DNA of 64,000 nt from Pseudomonas koreensis (GTDB lineage Bacteria; Pseudomonadota; Gammaproteobacteria; Pseudomonadales; Pseudomonadaceae). The stretch lies in the NCBI RefSeq assembly GCF_025447595.1, contig NZ_JAOEJU010000005.1, forward strand, positions 1 through 64,000. The letters run 5' to 3'. This document shows positions 34,914 through 44,473 of the stretch, piece by piece (positions within the stretch are counted from its first letter, which is position 1; the number at the start of each line of letters is the position of its first letter). The notes beneath the pieces are model-generated. The model ran no database searches. It was not told the DNA's origin and saw only the letters and a list, made by a program, of their open reading frames with translations. Both the position numbers and the translations under genes were made by a program.

Positions 34914-35809
34914 TGCTCAACCGATTTCAAGGCTGGCGCGAACGTGGCTGGTCGCCCGTTGACGCCTCAACTTATGCACAGGCCTGGCAGCGATTTGGCG
35001 GCAGCGTCGCTACTCATCCGATGGTGGTCGAACGTCTGGCGGATCTGGCCGGCATCCCGGTGCGTTATCTCGCGTGGGAGCAACAGGGTGAGGTCAAAGC
35101 CGCGATCCCGACCTGGGGCCGCGACCTGGCCTTGTCCAAGGACGTGCTCAAGCGCAACGGCAAGAAAGGTCTGTTCGACCTTGGTAACGCCGAGTTGATC
35201 CTGCCGGCCGCCGTCGATGCTCAGGCGCCGCTGCGTCATCGAGGACGCTACCTGTCGGCGCTCAACGAAAACCGCTTCAGCGGCCTCAAGTTGCAGACCG
35301 AGCAACTGGCCATGGCCCGTACCCCCGAAGAACTGTCGAAGAAGTTTCGCTACAACCAGCGCCGTGAATTGCGCCTGCTGGAAGAGGCGGGCGGCGTCGT
35401 GCGGCCGGTCAGCGATTTTTCCAGTGCCGAACTGGCAGCCATTTATTGCGACCTGTTCCAGCGTCGCTGGGGTTTCCCGGCCACTGGCGCGGCACGTATG
35501 GCCGAAGTCATCGAACTGCTGCGCGAGTTGTTGATCGGCTCGGTGATTTTCCTCAACGATGCGCCGATTGCCATTCAACTGGTGTATCGCGTCGAAGCCC
35601 CGGAGTGGATCAGCGTCGAATACATCAACGGCGCCGTCGACCCTGAAACCCGCGAATTCAGCCCTGGCAGCGTTCTGAGTTTCCTCAATACGCAAAGTGC
35701 CTGGGAACATGCGCGGGCACTGGACAAGCCGTTGCGCTTTTCCTTCGGTCGCGCCGACCGTGAATACAAGGATCGCTGGTGCAATCCTGTGCCGGTCTTC
35801 ACCGTATGA
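34913..35809 (+). CDS. Mig-14-like antimicrobial peptide resistance protein
   Basis: Mig-14 family proteins are associated with the inner membrane and raise resistance to polymyxin and host peptides. The 298 residues start MLNRFQGWRERGWSPVD and contain an acetyltransferase-like (GNAT/FemAB-type) core, with KKFRYNQRRELRLLEEAGG and FFQRRWGF-like segments. The start is ATG at 34913 after GAGGGGC, overlapping the wapH stop by one base; longer readings run back into wapH. It corresponds to PA5003. Confidence 0.85.
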   Translation: MLNRFQGWRERGWSPVDASTYAQAWQRFGGSVATHPMVVERLADLAGIPVRYLAWEQQGEVKAAIPTWGRDLALSKDVLKRNGKKGLFDLGNAELILPAAVDAQAPLRHRGRYLSALNENRFSGLKLQTEQLAMARTPEELSKKFRYNQRRELRLLEEAGGVVRPVSDFSSAELAAIYCDLFQRRWGFPATGAARMAEVIELLRELLIGSVIFLNDAPIAIQLVYRVEAPEWISVEYINGAVDPETREFSPGSVLSFLNTQSAWEHARALDKPLRFSFGRADREYKDRWCNPVPVFTV

Positions 35810-37263
35810 GTCAGCCCATGAGCCGCAAACAGCAATTGCTCAAGCGTCACCGGCGTAACAAACGAATCGGCCTGTTGATCGCACTGATCGTGTTGATCGC
35901 CCTCGGCGTACTGGTGGCCTGGTGGTTGCCGCTGGTGCTGGCGTTGATTGGCTGGGTCGCTCACGAAGCGTGGTTCGCCGATCATTTGTTCTATTCGCCG
36001 AAAGACGATTACCAATACAGCTTTCCACCGTTCACACCGCAGCCAAAAGTGCATTTGAACGGCGAGCAATTGCGCCTCGATGAGGGCGTGATGCTGGTGG
36101 ACGACGCCACGCTGATCCTCGCCGTGAAGGTCAAAAGCAGCTTTCTGGGACGCGTCTTCGACCCTCGGGTCGAGTTGGCCGGTGGCACCCATCCCGATGT
36201 GCAGACGTTCGAACGTGGCGTCAACGGCCTGCGTTATCTGAACCTCAGCGGTCAGGCGCAGGCCCTGTCACAAGGCCAGTTGCGCCTGCGCGGGCGCTTT
36301 TGCCGGGTGTCCGGCGAGCCGGTGCTGTGGGCGCTGGAGCAACCGGACTACCGCCAGCAGCGGGTGATGGTCATTGCGCCGCACGCCGACGATGCCGAAC
36401 TGGCCGCCTACGGTCTGTACAGCCAGGCCAAAGAAGCCTGGATCGTGACCCTGACCGCTGGCGAGATCGAAGCCGAACATTATCAACAGATGGGCCTGAA
36501 CAAGGTCGAGGCGGCGCGGCTCAAGGGCCGCTTGCGTGCCTGGGACAGTCTTGCCGTGCCGCGCTGGGCCGGCGTGCCGCAGGAACACTGCGTGCAGCTC
36601 GGTTATTTCTGCCTGCAACTGGCGGCGATGCAGGCTGCGCCCAATCAACCGATTGGCTCGCGGGAAGCCGATCTGAGTGACACACGCCTGTTCCGTCAGT
36701 TGAATCCGTTTGCCCTGCCCGGCGATGCCGATGGCGCGCCGACCTGGAACAACCTGCTGGCCGACCTGCGTGACGTGCTGGCCCGCGCGCGCCCGGATGT
36801 AATCGTGTTGCCGCATCCGACGCTGGATCCGCATCCCGACCATATCTGCGCCCAAGAGGCAGTGCTGGAAGCCTTGCGCGGTCTCGATTACCAACCGACC
36901 CTGCTCGGTTACGCCAATCACTTGCACGACAATGACCGCTGGCCGATGGGCGACAGTGGGCAGGGCATTGCCTTGCCGCCGACGTTCGACGCAGGCGTGG
37001 CGATGCAGCCGCTGTGCCTGCCGCTGTCGATCGAATTGCAACGGGACAAGGCCATGGCGCTGGGCATGATGCATGACCTGCAACCACCGGCCCCGTTCAA
37101 GCGTCGCCTGCGCCGGTTGTTCCAGCGACTGCTGGCCGGTCGGATGCCGTCGGTCTATGGCGAGAACGAATTTTTCCGCAAAGCGGTCAGACGCCAGGAG
37201 TTGTTCTGGGTACTGAAGCAGAGCGAAGCAGGTGCGACGGGATCGCACCGGGGAGAGGTATGA
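35806..37263 (+). CDS. dnpA: PIG-L-family de-N-acetylase, membrane-anchored (DnpA-like)
   Basis: Predicted Zn-dependent N-deacetylase acting on a core or surface sugar. The PA5002 counterpart (DnpA) has been linked to antibiotic tolerance. Residues about 18-50 form one or two membrane spans (RIGLLIALIVLIALGVLVAW). The catalytic region has VMVIAPHADDAELAAYGL (metal-binding His-Asp-Asp) and LPHPTLDPHPDHICAQE. The start at 35806 overlaps the mig-14-like stop as ATGA; MSRKQ at 35818 is an alternative. It gives 485 residues and again overlaps the next gene as ATGA. Confidence 0.83.
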   Translation: MSQPMSRKQQLLKRHRRNKRIGLLIALIVLIALGVLVAWWLPLVLALIGWVAHEAWFADHLFYSPKDDYQYSFPPFTPQPKVHLNGEQLRLDEGVMLVDDATLILAVKVKSSFLGRVFDPRVELAGGTHPDVQTFERGVNGLRYLNLSGQAQALSQGQLRLRGRFCRVSGEPVLWALEQPDYRQQRVMVIAPHADDAELAAYGLYSQAKEAWIVTLTAGEIEAEHYQQMGLNKVEAARLKGRLRAWDSLAVPRWAGVPQEHCVQLGYFCLQLAAMQAAPNQPIGSREADLSDTRLFRQLNPFALPGDADGAPTWNNLLADLRDVLARARPDVIVLPHPTLDPHPDHICAQEAVLEALRGLDYQPTLLGYANHLHDNDRWPMGDSGQGIALPPTFDAGVAMQPLCLPLSIELQRDKAMALGMMHDLQPPAPFKRRLRRLFQRLLAGRMPSVYGENEFFRKAVRRQELFWVLKQSEAGATGSHRGEV

Positions 37264-38414
37264 GTCAACGCGCAAAGGTGCTGCAGCTGCAGCCCGATTA
37301 CAACGTCAAATCCCACGATTTCGCTGACCTCGCCGAACAGATCGTCAAGGCGCTGCCGACCGATCGTTACGAAGTGACCGCCGCCTTCCTGCGCGGCAAA
37401 CCGGGGCCGGGCGAAGCGGTCAGCCGGGCCGACCGTTCGGTGTATTTCGAGTTTTCCGACAAGTCCCTCAAGGGCATGCGCTTGCGGGCGATGTGGCAGC
37501 TGTACAAGTTCTGCCGCCGGGAAAAGTTCGACGTGGTGATCTGCAACCGTTTCAAACCGGTGAACATGATGCTGACGCTCAACCGCTGGTTGAAAGTGCC
37601 GTTGTGCATCGGCATTTCCCACGGATTCGGTGAGTACGACCGCTTCTACCGTCGTCGCCAGACTCAGCGCCTGATCGACCGGCATTGGCGCTTCGTCGGC
37701 GTGTCGCCGGCGGTCAAACAGTATCTGCTGGACTGCGATTGCGGTTTCACTGACCAGAACACGTATGCGATCACCAACGCCATCGATATCGAACAGGCCG
37801 AGGGTTTGCAGCACAGCCGCGAACGCGCGCGCGAATTGCTGGGCATCGGCCCGAATGTGCGTCTGATCGGTGCGTTGGGGCGGCTGGTGTCGGTCAAGGG
37901 CCACACTTATCTGTTGCAGGCTTTCGCCCAACTCAAAGACAAATACCCGAACACTCAACTGGCCATCATCGGTGCCGGACGCCTGCAGGCGCCGCTGGCC
38001 GCCGAGATCGAACAGCTTGGACTGGCAGGTCGGGCGCACCTGCTGGGCTTCAAGGAAAACGCCCTGCAATACGTGCGCGCGTTCGATATCTGGACCATGC
38101 CGTCGCTGGCCGAAGGCCTGGGCTTGGCCTTGCTGGAAGGCATGAGCGGGCATCTGCCGGTGATTGCCTCGAACGTGCCGGCCATGCTGCCGCTGATCGA
38201 AGGTGCCGGTGGCTTGTCGATCACGCCCAAGGACGTACCGAGCCTGGTTGCGGCGCTGGACACCTACCTCGCGCTGTCGGATGACGAGCTCAAGGCCAAG
38301 GGCGAGCAGGCTTACCGTTATTTGCAGGAACAGCACGATATCGAGGTCTTCCGCCAGCAATACCTGAACCTGATCGACTCCGGCCTTGAACAGGCCCGCA
38401 AGGAACAGCCATGA
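37260..38414 (+). CDS. ssg: GT4 glycosyltransferase, Ssg-like surface sugar biosynthesis
   Basis: Predicted core glycosyltransferase of 384 residues, beginning MSQRAKVLQLQPDYNVKSHD. The donor site is SLAEGLGLALLEGMSGHLPV, the GT4 E-x7-E arrangement. It matches PA5001 (ssg), whose loss alters LPS and surface polysaccharide. It follows GGAGAGGT and overlaps dnpA-like by 4 bases; its end overlaps the next start by 4. Confidence 0.85.
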   Translation: MSQRAKVLQLQPDYNVKSHDFADLAEQIVKALPTDRYEVTAAFLRGKPGPGEAVSRADRSVYFEFSDKSLKGMRLRAMWQLYKFCRREKFDVVICNRFKPVNMMLTLNRWLKVPLCIGISHGFGEYDRFYRRRQTQRLIDRHWRFVGVSPAVKQYLLDCDCGFTDQNTYAITNAIDIEQAEGLQHSRERARELLGIGPNVRLIGALGRLVSVKGHTYLLQAFAQLKDKYPNTQLAIIGAGRLQAPLAAEIEQLGLAGRAHLLGFKENALQYVRAFDIWTMPSLAEGLGLALLEGMSGHLPVIASNVPAMLPLIEGAGGLSITPKDVPSLVAALDTYLALSDDELKAKGEQAYRYLQEQHDIEVFRQQYLNLIDSGLEQARKEQP

Positions 38415-39313
38415 GCGATACAAGTGCCATGAGCGATGCCCAGCCCCTCGTCACTGTCATTATCGCGTCCTATAACCACGGGCCGTACATCGAGGAAAGC
38501 ATCCTCAGTGTCATCAACCAGAGCTACCAGAACATCGAGCTGCTGGTGGTCGACGACGGTTCGAAGGATGACAGTGTCGAACGCATCAAGGCCTTGCAGG
38601 CAAAGCACAGCTTCGACTTTCGTGTGCAGCAGAATCAGGGCCTGACCAATACGCTCAACGGCGCGATCGCGCGGGCCAAAGGCAGCCTGATCGTGCCGTT
38701 CGGTTCCGACGACATCATGTACCCGGACCGGATCGCCACCCAGGTCGCCTACATGGACGGCAAGCCGGAAGTGGGCATTTGCGCCGGTAACATCGAGTTG
38801 ATGGACGCCGACGGCAATCTCTACCCGGAAAAGCGTCAGCGCCGGGACGTGCCGTTCCGCCGCCTGGATTTCGATGACATGTTTCTGGAGCGCAAGCCGT
38901 ATCCGCCGGCACCGACCCTGATGATCCGTCGAGAGGCGCTGGACAAGGTGGGTGGCTTCGATCCGACGATTCGTCTCGAGGACCTGTACATCGAGCTGAA
39001 AGTGACCCGCGCCGGGTACTTCATCGACGGTCTGAACGTGGTGATGGCGCGCTATCGCAAGCACGCCACCAACTCCTACAAGAACCACCGTTTCATGATC
39101 GAAAACATCCTGCGCACTTACGCGTTGTTCAGCGATCATCCGCTGTACGACGAAGTGCGCTACAAGTCGCTCAATTCGATGTTCCTGAAAACCGCCAACC
39201 GCGACCGTAAACTGGCGCGTGAACTGCTGGCGCAAATTCCATTCAAGGCGTGGAACAAGAAGACCTGGCGCGGGTTGGGGCGGTTGCTGTTTTCGCCGCT
39301 GGAAAAAGACTGA
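38411..39313 (+). CDS. wapR: GT2 glycosyltransferase, WapR-like rhamnosyltransferase
   Basis: The 300-residue GT2 enzyme has VTVIIASYNHGPYIEESILS, VVDDGSKDDS and the DXD-like FGSDDIMYP. By family and position after ssg it corresponds to PA5000 (WapR), which adds the rhamnose that receives O antigen. Two starts are possible, 38411 and an internal ATG at 38429. It is the last plus-strand gene of the run; 18 bases later it meets the convergent acyltransferase. Confidence 0.82.
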   Translation: MSDTSAMSDAQPLVTVIIASYNHGPYIEESILSVINQSYQNIELLVVDDGSKDDSVERIKALQAKHSFDFRVQQNQGLTNTLNGAIARAKGSLIVPFGSDDIMYPDRIATQVAYMDGKPEVGICAGNIELMDADGNLYPEKRQRRDVPFRRLDFDDMFLERKPYPPAPTLMIRREALDKVGGFDPTIRLEDLYIELKVTRAGYFIDGLNVVMARYRKHATNSYKNHRFMIENILRTYALFSDHPLYDEVRYKSLNSMFLKTANRDRKLARELLAQIPFKAWNKKTWRGLGRLLFSPLEKD

Positions 39314-39331
39314 GGCGGTCGTCGCTCGTAC

Positions 39332-40549
39332 TCAGCGAGCGACTTTTTCCGCCAGGCGCTTGTTGCCTTTCTGGCGTTGGCGAATCCACTGCACGACTTT
39401 TCTGCCGGCACTCATGCCAGGCTGTTCGATATAGAGGAATGTCGCGCTGCTGATAAGAATCAACAGACAAGTGCATGCCGCCAGCAATGGCAGATAGACC
39501 CCGCTCTCCCGGGCATCGAGGTGCAGCAGCAGTGGCAACCGCTGAACCATCAGCCACAGCACGAACCCGTGGAGCAGGTAGGTGCTGTAGCTGATTTCCC
39601 CCAGCCAGCGGATGCTGCGGGGTTTCAGGGCGCCGAACAGGTTGTTGCCCGAGGCCACGATCACGAAAAACAGCGACAACAGAAACAGCGGCGCGGTCTT
39701 GAAGGCCCGGTTGAAGGCAGTGAAGGCGATAACCAGAGCCACTAGCGCGATCACACTGGCCAGCGTCGTTCGGCTCCATGCCACCAGTTGCGGGCGACGA
39801 ATCCAGTACGCTGCCGCGATCCCCCCGAGGAAACTGGCCAGGAAGTGTTTCTTGAGCGAGTGCTCCCAGCCAACCAGTTGATAAAGCGTGTAGATCCCGA
39901 TCAGGCACAGCACCACTTGTCGCCAGTTGCCGCGATAGACAAACACCAGCGCCGCCAGAGGCAGTGCCAGATAGAAAAATACTTCGTAGGCCAGCGTCCA
40001 GGTGACGTTGGAGATCAGCATGCCGGTTTGCGGGTACTGGTTGACGTCGGGGCGATCGAACGACAGCCACAGCAGGCCCTGTTTGAGCAGTTGTGATACA
40101 GGGTCTTTTAGTTGCCAGTCCTGCATATGGAACACGGTGAGGAACACCGCCAGCATCAGCGGCAGATACAGTGGATACAGCCGGAATACCCGCGAAATGC
40201 CGAAGGCCAGCCAGTCATGCTGACGGCCCTGGGCCAACAGACGGCTCCAGAACAGAAAACCGGTAATCATGAAAAACAGCGCCACGCTGCCCTGGCCGAG
40301 CATCGAGTAGAAATTGCTTGGGGGGAACTCGATGACCCCGGTGCGCAAATAGATCCAGGTGATGACCGAGTGATGCACAAACACACCGAATGCCAGATAG
40401 CCACGCAGGCCGTCGATGCTGGCATAACGGCTTTCACCCGAATGCTGCAAATGGCGCGCGATTTTAGGTACGGCGCGCAACAATAACGCGGCGGTCACTA
40501 TGGCCAGCAAATAGGCTGCCGGCGCAATGAGCGGACTGGTTTCAATCAT
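39332..40549 (-). CDS. Acyltransferase 3 family membrane protein (OafA/YrhL-like)
   Basis: Predicted to O-acetylate a surface polysaccharide. The 405 residues form about ten membrane helices. The family motif is RYASIDGLRGYLAFGVFVHH (conserved His), with GQGSVALFFMITGFLFW following. The start is ATG at 40549, overlapping the ligase-kinase stop in TGATG, so the two genes are cotranscribed. It sits inside the LPS core block, opposite to its neighbours; in PAO1 waaL follows wapR without it. The acceptor is probably core or O antigen, which is inference. Confidence 0.88.
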   Translation of the reverse strand: MIETSPLIAPAAYLLAIVTAALLLRAVPKIARHLQHSGESRYASIDGLRGYLAFGVFVHHSVITWIYLRTGVIEFPPSNFYSMLGQGSVALFFMITGFLFWSRLLAQGRQHDWLAFGISRVFRLYPLYLPLMLAVFLTVFHMQDWQLKDPVSQLLKQGLLWLSFDRPDVNQYPQTGMLISNVTWTLAYEVFFYLALPLAALVFVYRGNWRQVVLCLIGIYTLYQLVGWEHSLKKHFLASFLGGIAAAYWIRRPQLVAWSRTTLASVIALVALVIAFTAFNRAFKTAPLFLLSLFFVIVASGNNLFGALKPRSIRWLGEISYSTYLLHGFVLWLMVQRLPLLLHLDARESGVYLPLLAACTCLLILISSATFLYIEQPGMSAGRKVVQWIRQRQKGNKRLAEKVAR

Positions 40550-42411
40550 CAATGAACCCGGGCCGGTGTACTACCGGCCAGCACTTGCCTGTGCAGATTG
40601 TCTACGGCGGATTTCGACGCCGTCACGGCGTATCCCTGGAGCAACGCCTCGAGGTGATCCTCGAACAACCAGCGTTTGTCGACAGTGTAGCGTTGCATGT
40701 GACGCAGATTGCGCTGACGCAACGACAGACTGAGGGGCGAAGGGTAGACCCGCAGGTCTGCCAGATCAATCAGTCCGAACTCGCCATCTTCCAGCACCAG
40801 AACGTTGCCCAGATGCAGCGAGCGGAAATACACGCCTTGCTCGTGCAGGCTCGCCATGAATTTGCCGAACCGTTCCACCAGCGCATGACGCACGGCCGGG
40901 GCCGTGATGCCTTGCAGGACCTGACGCAAGGTATGGCCCGGCAACGGCGAGTAATGCACGGCGCTGCTGCCATCGTCGAGGCGATAAAGGTTCAGCACCT
41001 GCGGTGTGGGAATGCCCATCCGGCGCAATTGTTCGCTGTTGACGGCAAACCGCTCGGAATAAGGATTGAAGCTGCCGGAGGTATACCAGCGGCGGCGGCG
41101 AAACAGCTTGAGAAAGCTGCCGTTGGCCAGACGCAGGACCTTGGGCCCCAGACCGTCTTCTTCAATGACCTGCGCGTCGGCACTCAGCCGTTGCAGACCG
41201 GATGTCGTCAGTTTCTGTACAGGCATCGTCAAAAGGCGTCGGGCACGCTGATTGATGCTCAGGGCCGCAATCAGCGCCAAAGGTATCCACAGCAGGAACC
41301 AGTGCTCCTTGGGCCGCGAAATAATGCCGCCTCCCTCGGTCAGGCCGGCACCGATACCGAACACCAGCAAGGTCGAGGCAATGATCAGCAGCGGTTGCAC
41401 ACGCTGGCGCCAGCTGCTCAAAAGCCCCCAGACCTGGAAAAACAGCCAAGGCAGCATGCCCAGGATGCCCACGTAATAAAGCACGCCCAGTGCAAAGCTG
41501 TGCGGTTCCTGGAAGTTGTAACCGACGCCCGGATCAATCGCCAGAGCGGCGTTGTAGCCATGGCCGATCCATGGGTGTTCGGCGATTTTCTGCAAGGCCT
41601 GTTGCCAGATTTCGAAACGATAGGAGTCACCCCGTTCGACGATCATTTTCGAGAACAGAGTGATCACCGACACACCGCTCAGCGCCAGTGCGCCCAACAG
41701 CACCAGCGAACGACGGTTCCAGCAGATGAAGGCCAGCCACAGTGCAGCCATGGTCAGCGCGACCAATGGGGTGCGGGAACCGGTTCCGATCACCGCCATG
41801 AACATGATCAGCATCGCCGGCAGGCTGAGCCAGTACATCCGGCCATCCTTGCAGGTCATGCTCAGGCTCAGCCAGTAGGCGCAGAAGAATCCGAACAGGT
41901 GCGAGCTCAGCAGCGGGTTGTCGAACGCCCCGCCACCGATCAGGCGCGCGCCCGGCTCGAAGTGGAGGATGAACGGAATCAGGAAACAGAGGGTGGTGAC
42001 CAGTGCCACCAGCGCGGCAGCGAACAGCAGAGGTGAAAGAATGTCGCTGCGGTAGCGAACCAGAAGGAAACAGCCGGCGAACAGCATCAGGGTATGGAGA
42101 GGAGGCTTGAACATGCCACTTATCGGCTCGTCTTGCGGGCCCCAGCAAAGGCTGAGCAGGGCCCAGGCGGCAAACAGCAGCAACGCGACAAAAATCGGTT
42201 CGCGCAGCATTTCCTTGAGCTCTCGCGGGCGCAGGCACAGGGCAATCAGCGTCGGAATGCTGAAAAGTCCGTAAAACAGCTTGTGATGGAGACTGCGGCC
42301 CGGCAGAAAGAACAGCGCGCACAAGAGCAGGAAGTAGCCGACGGGAAGTATCCACAGGCTAATGAAATCGAAGACTCGATTGGACGTACTGCTGAAGCCG
42401 CGAAGTTGCAT
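40549..42411 (-). CDS. waaL: O-antigen ligase WaaL fused to a kinase-like domain
   Basis: The 620-residue protein joins two parts. Residues about 1-400 hold roughly 12 membrane helices of the O-antigen ligase/Wzy_C family, with periplasmic-loop residues EHPWIGHGYN and the preceding R/E-rich MIVERGDSYRFEIWQ segment. Residues about 410-620 resemble the InaA/RIO-type kinase fold: GSFLKLFRRRRWY, VYFRSLHLGNVLVLEDG and LIDLADLRVY. The loop has Ser where WaaP has its catalytic Asp. PAO1 has these as separate neighbours, waaL (PA4999) and PA4998. The reading frame is continuous, so this is a true fusion. Confidence 0.9.
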   Translation of the reverse strand: MQLRGFSSTSNRVFDFISLWILPVGYFLLLCALFFLPGRSLHHKLFYGLFSIPTLIALCLRPRELKEMLREPIFVALLLFAAWALLSLCWGPQDEPISGMFKPPLHTLMLFAGCFLLVRYRSDILSPLLFAAALVALVTTLCFLIPFILHFEPGARLIGGGAFDNPLLSSHLFGFFCAYWLSLSMTCKDGRMYWLSLPAMLIMFMAVIGTGSRTPLVALTMAALWLAFICWNRRSLVLLGALALSGVSVITLFSKMIVERGDSYRFEIWQQALQKIAEHPWIGHGYNAALAIDPGVGYNFQEPHSFALGVLYYVGILGMLPWLFFQVWGLLSSWRQRVQPLLIIASTLLVFGIGAGLTEGGGIISRPKEHWFLLWIPLALIAALSINQRARRLLTMPVQKLTTSGLQRLSADAQVIEEDGLGPKVLRLANGSFLKLFRRRRWYTSGSFNPYSERFAVNSEQLRRMGIPTPQVLNLYRLDDGSSAVHYSPLPGHTLRQVLQGITAPAVRHALVERFGKFMASLHEQGVYFRSLHLGNVLVLEDGEFGLIDLADLRVYPSPLSLSLRQRNLRHMQRYTVDKRWLFEDHLEALLQGYAVTASKSAVDNLHRQVLAGSTPARVH

Positions 42412-42565
42412 GCTGTGAAATTCAATCCTGAGGTTGATCGGCCAATACGATGATGGCTATTTGACGCTGAAAAAGGTGCCTAACAATAACAGCCTTTGCC
42501 CGATTGCCAGAACCCTGAAGAAGCTGTGCTAAAGTCAGCGTCCTTTTTATCGACTTTCGCGTGAT

Positions 42566-44368
42566 ATGACCGACTCCAGTCCCGCCGCAAGCCCTTCGAG
42601 CTTGAAAATCTACTTCCGCCTGCTCGGCTATGTCCGGCCGTACATCAGTCTGTTCCTGATCAGCATCGTCGGTTTTCTGATTTTTGCCTCGACCCAGCCG
42701 ATGCTCGGCTACATCCTCAAGTATTTTGTCGATGGTCTGTCCAATCCCGAGGCGGTGCTGTTTCCCACCGTGCCTTACCTGCGCGACCTGCAGCTGCTGC
42801 AGGCCGTACCGCTGCTGATCATCCTGATCGCCGCGTGGCAAGGGTTGGGATCTTATCTGGGCAACTATTTCCTGGCCAAGGTTTCCCTGGGCCTGGTGCA
42901 TGACTTGCGGGTACAGCTCTTCAATAACCTGCTCGTCCTGCCCAACCGTTACTTCGACAAGCATAACTCCGGACATCTGATTTCGCGTATCACCTTTAAC
43001 GTCACCATGGTCACGGGGGCGGCAACAGATGCGATCAAGGTCGTAATCCGTGAAGGCATGACGGTTATCTTCCTGTTCGCCTCCCTGTTGTTCATGAACT
43101 GGAAGCTGACGCTGGTGATGGTTGCGATCCTGCCGCTCATCGCGGTGATGGTGCGCACGGCGAGCAAGAAATTCCGCAAACAGAGCAAGAAAATCCAGCT
43201 GGCCATGGGCGACGTGACGCACGTCGCCTCGGAAACCATCCAGGGTTATCGCGTGGTGCGCAGCTTCGGCGGCGAGGCGTACGAGGAAAAACGCTTCCTC
43301 GATGCCAGTCAGAGCAACACCGACAAACAACTGCGCATGACCCGTACTGGCGCGATCTACACGCCGATGCTGCAACTGGTGATCTACAGCGCCATGGCGG
43401 TGCTGATGTTCCTGGTGCTGTTCCTGCGCGGTGACGCCTCGGCCGGTGACATGGTCGCCTACATCACTCTTGCCGGTTTGCTGCCCAAGCCGATCCGTCA
43501 ACTGTCCGAAGTCAGTTCGACCATCCAGAAGGGCGTGGCCGGTGCCGAAAGCATTTTCGAGCAACTGGATGTCGATCCGGAAGTCGATACCGGCACGGTC
43601 GAGCGCGATTCAGTCACCGGTCGGCTCGATGTACGCAACCTGAGCTTTACCTACCCGGGTACCGACCGTCAGGTGCTCGACGACATCAGCTTCTCGGTCG
43701 AGCCGGGGCAGATGGTCGCACTGGTGGGACGTTCGGGCAGCGGCAAGTCGACCCTGGCCAACCTGATTCCGCGCTTCTATCACCACGACAAGGGCGAGAT
43801 CCTGATCGACGGTGTGGAAGTCGAGCAGTACAAATTGCTGAACCTGCGCCGGCACATTGCCCAGGTGACCCAGCACGTCACACTGTTCAGTGACACAGTG
43901 GCCAACAACATCGCCTACGGCGACCTGGCCGGGGCGCCACGCGAAGACATCGAGAAAGCCGCGCGTGATGCCTACGCCATGGACTTCATTTCTCAACTGC
44001 CCCAAGGCCTGGACACTCAGGTCGGCGAAAACGGCGTGCTGCTTTCCGGTGGTCAGCGCCAGCGTCTGGCGATTGCCCGTGCGCTGCTCAAGAACGCACC
44101 GTTGCTGATTCTCGACGAGGCCACTTCGGCCCTCGACACCGAATCCGAGCGGCACATTCAGGCCGCCCTGGATCAAGTGATGAAGGGTCGCACTACCTTG
44201 GTGATTGCCCACCGTCTCTCGACCATCGAGAAGGCCGACCTGATTCTGGTCATGGATCAGGGCCGGATCGTTGAACGGGGGACCCACGACAGTCTGCTGG
44301 CGCAGAACGGCTACTACGCTCGCCTGAATGCCATGGGCCTAGACGCCCCGGCCGAAGATATCGCCTGA
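42566..44368 (+). CDS. msbA: Lipid A-core flippase MsbA (ABC transporter)
   Basis: Flips core-lipid A across the inner membrane. The 600 residues have six membrane helices (about 20-320) followed by the ATPase: Walker A GRSGSGKST, signature LSGGQRQR, Walker B LLILDEATSALD and H-loop IAHRLST. It is divergent from the waaL-kinase gene with 154 bases between. A paired REP element follows its stop. Confidence 0.97.
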   Translation: MTDSSPAASPSSLKIYFRLLGYVRPYISLFLISIVGFLIFASTQPMLGYILKYFVDGLSNPEAVLFPTVPYLRDLQLLQAVPLLIILIAAWQGLGSYLGNYFLAKVSLGLVHDLRVQLFNNLLVLPNRYFDKHNSGHLISRITFNVTMVTGAATDAIKVVIREGMTVIFLFASLLFMNWKLTLVMVAILPLIAVMVRTASKKFRKQSKKIQLAMGDVTHVASETIQGYRVVRSFGGEAYEEKRFLDASQSNTDKQLRMTRTGAIYTPMLQLVIYSAMAVLMFLVLFLRGDASAGDMVAYITLAGLLPKPIRQLSEVSSTIQKGVAGAESIFEQLDVDPEVDTGTVERDSVTGRLDVRNLSFTYPGTDRQVLDDISFSVEPGQMVALVGRSGSGKSTLANLIPRFYHHDKGEILIDGVEVEQYKLLNLRRHIAQVTQHVTLFSDTVANNIAYGDLAGAPREDIEKAARDAYAMDFISQLPQGLDTQVGENGVLLSGGQRQRLAIARALLKNAPLLILDEATSALDTESERHIQAALDQVMKGRTTLVIAHRLSTIEKADLILVMDQGRIVERGTHDSLLAQNGYYARLNAMGLDAPAEDIA

Positions 44369-44383
44369 TCAAGAAGTAAACCC

Positions 44384-44473
44384 TGTGGGAGCGAGCCTGC
44401 TCGCGATAGCCGTGCAACAGTCAACATCAATGTTGAAGGTGCATGCGTCATCGCAAGCAAGCTCGCTCCCACA
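44384..44473. repeat. Paired REP element, GTGGGAGC-out orientation
   Basis: GTGGGAGCGAGCCTGCTCGCGA at left and its inverted copy at right (with a CGCAAGC variant) flank a spacer holding a small palindrome, CAACATCAATGTTG. It lies between msbA and the sulfotransferase gene. Confidence 0.88.
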
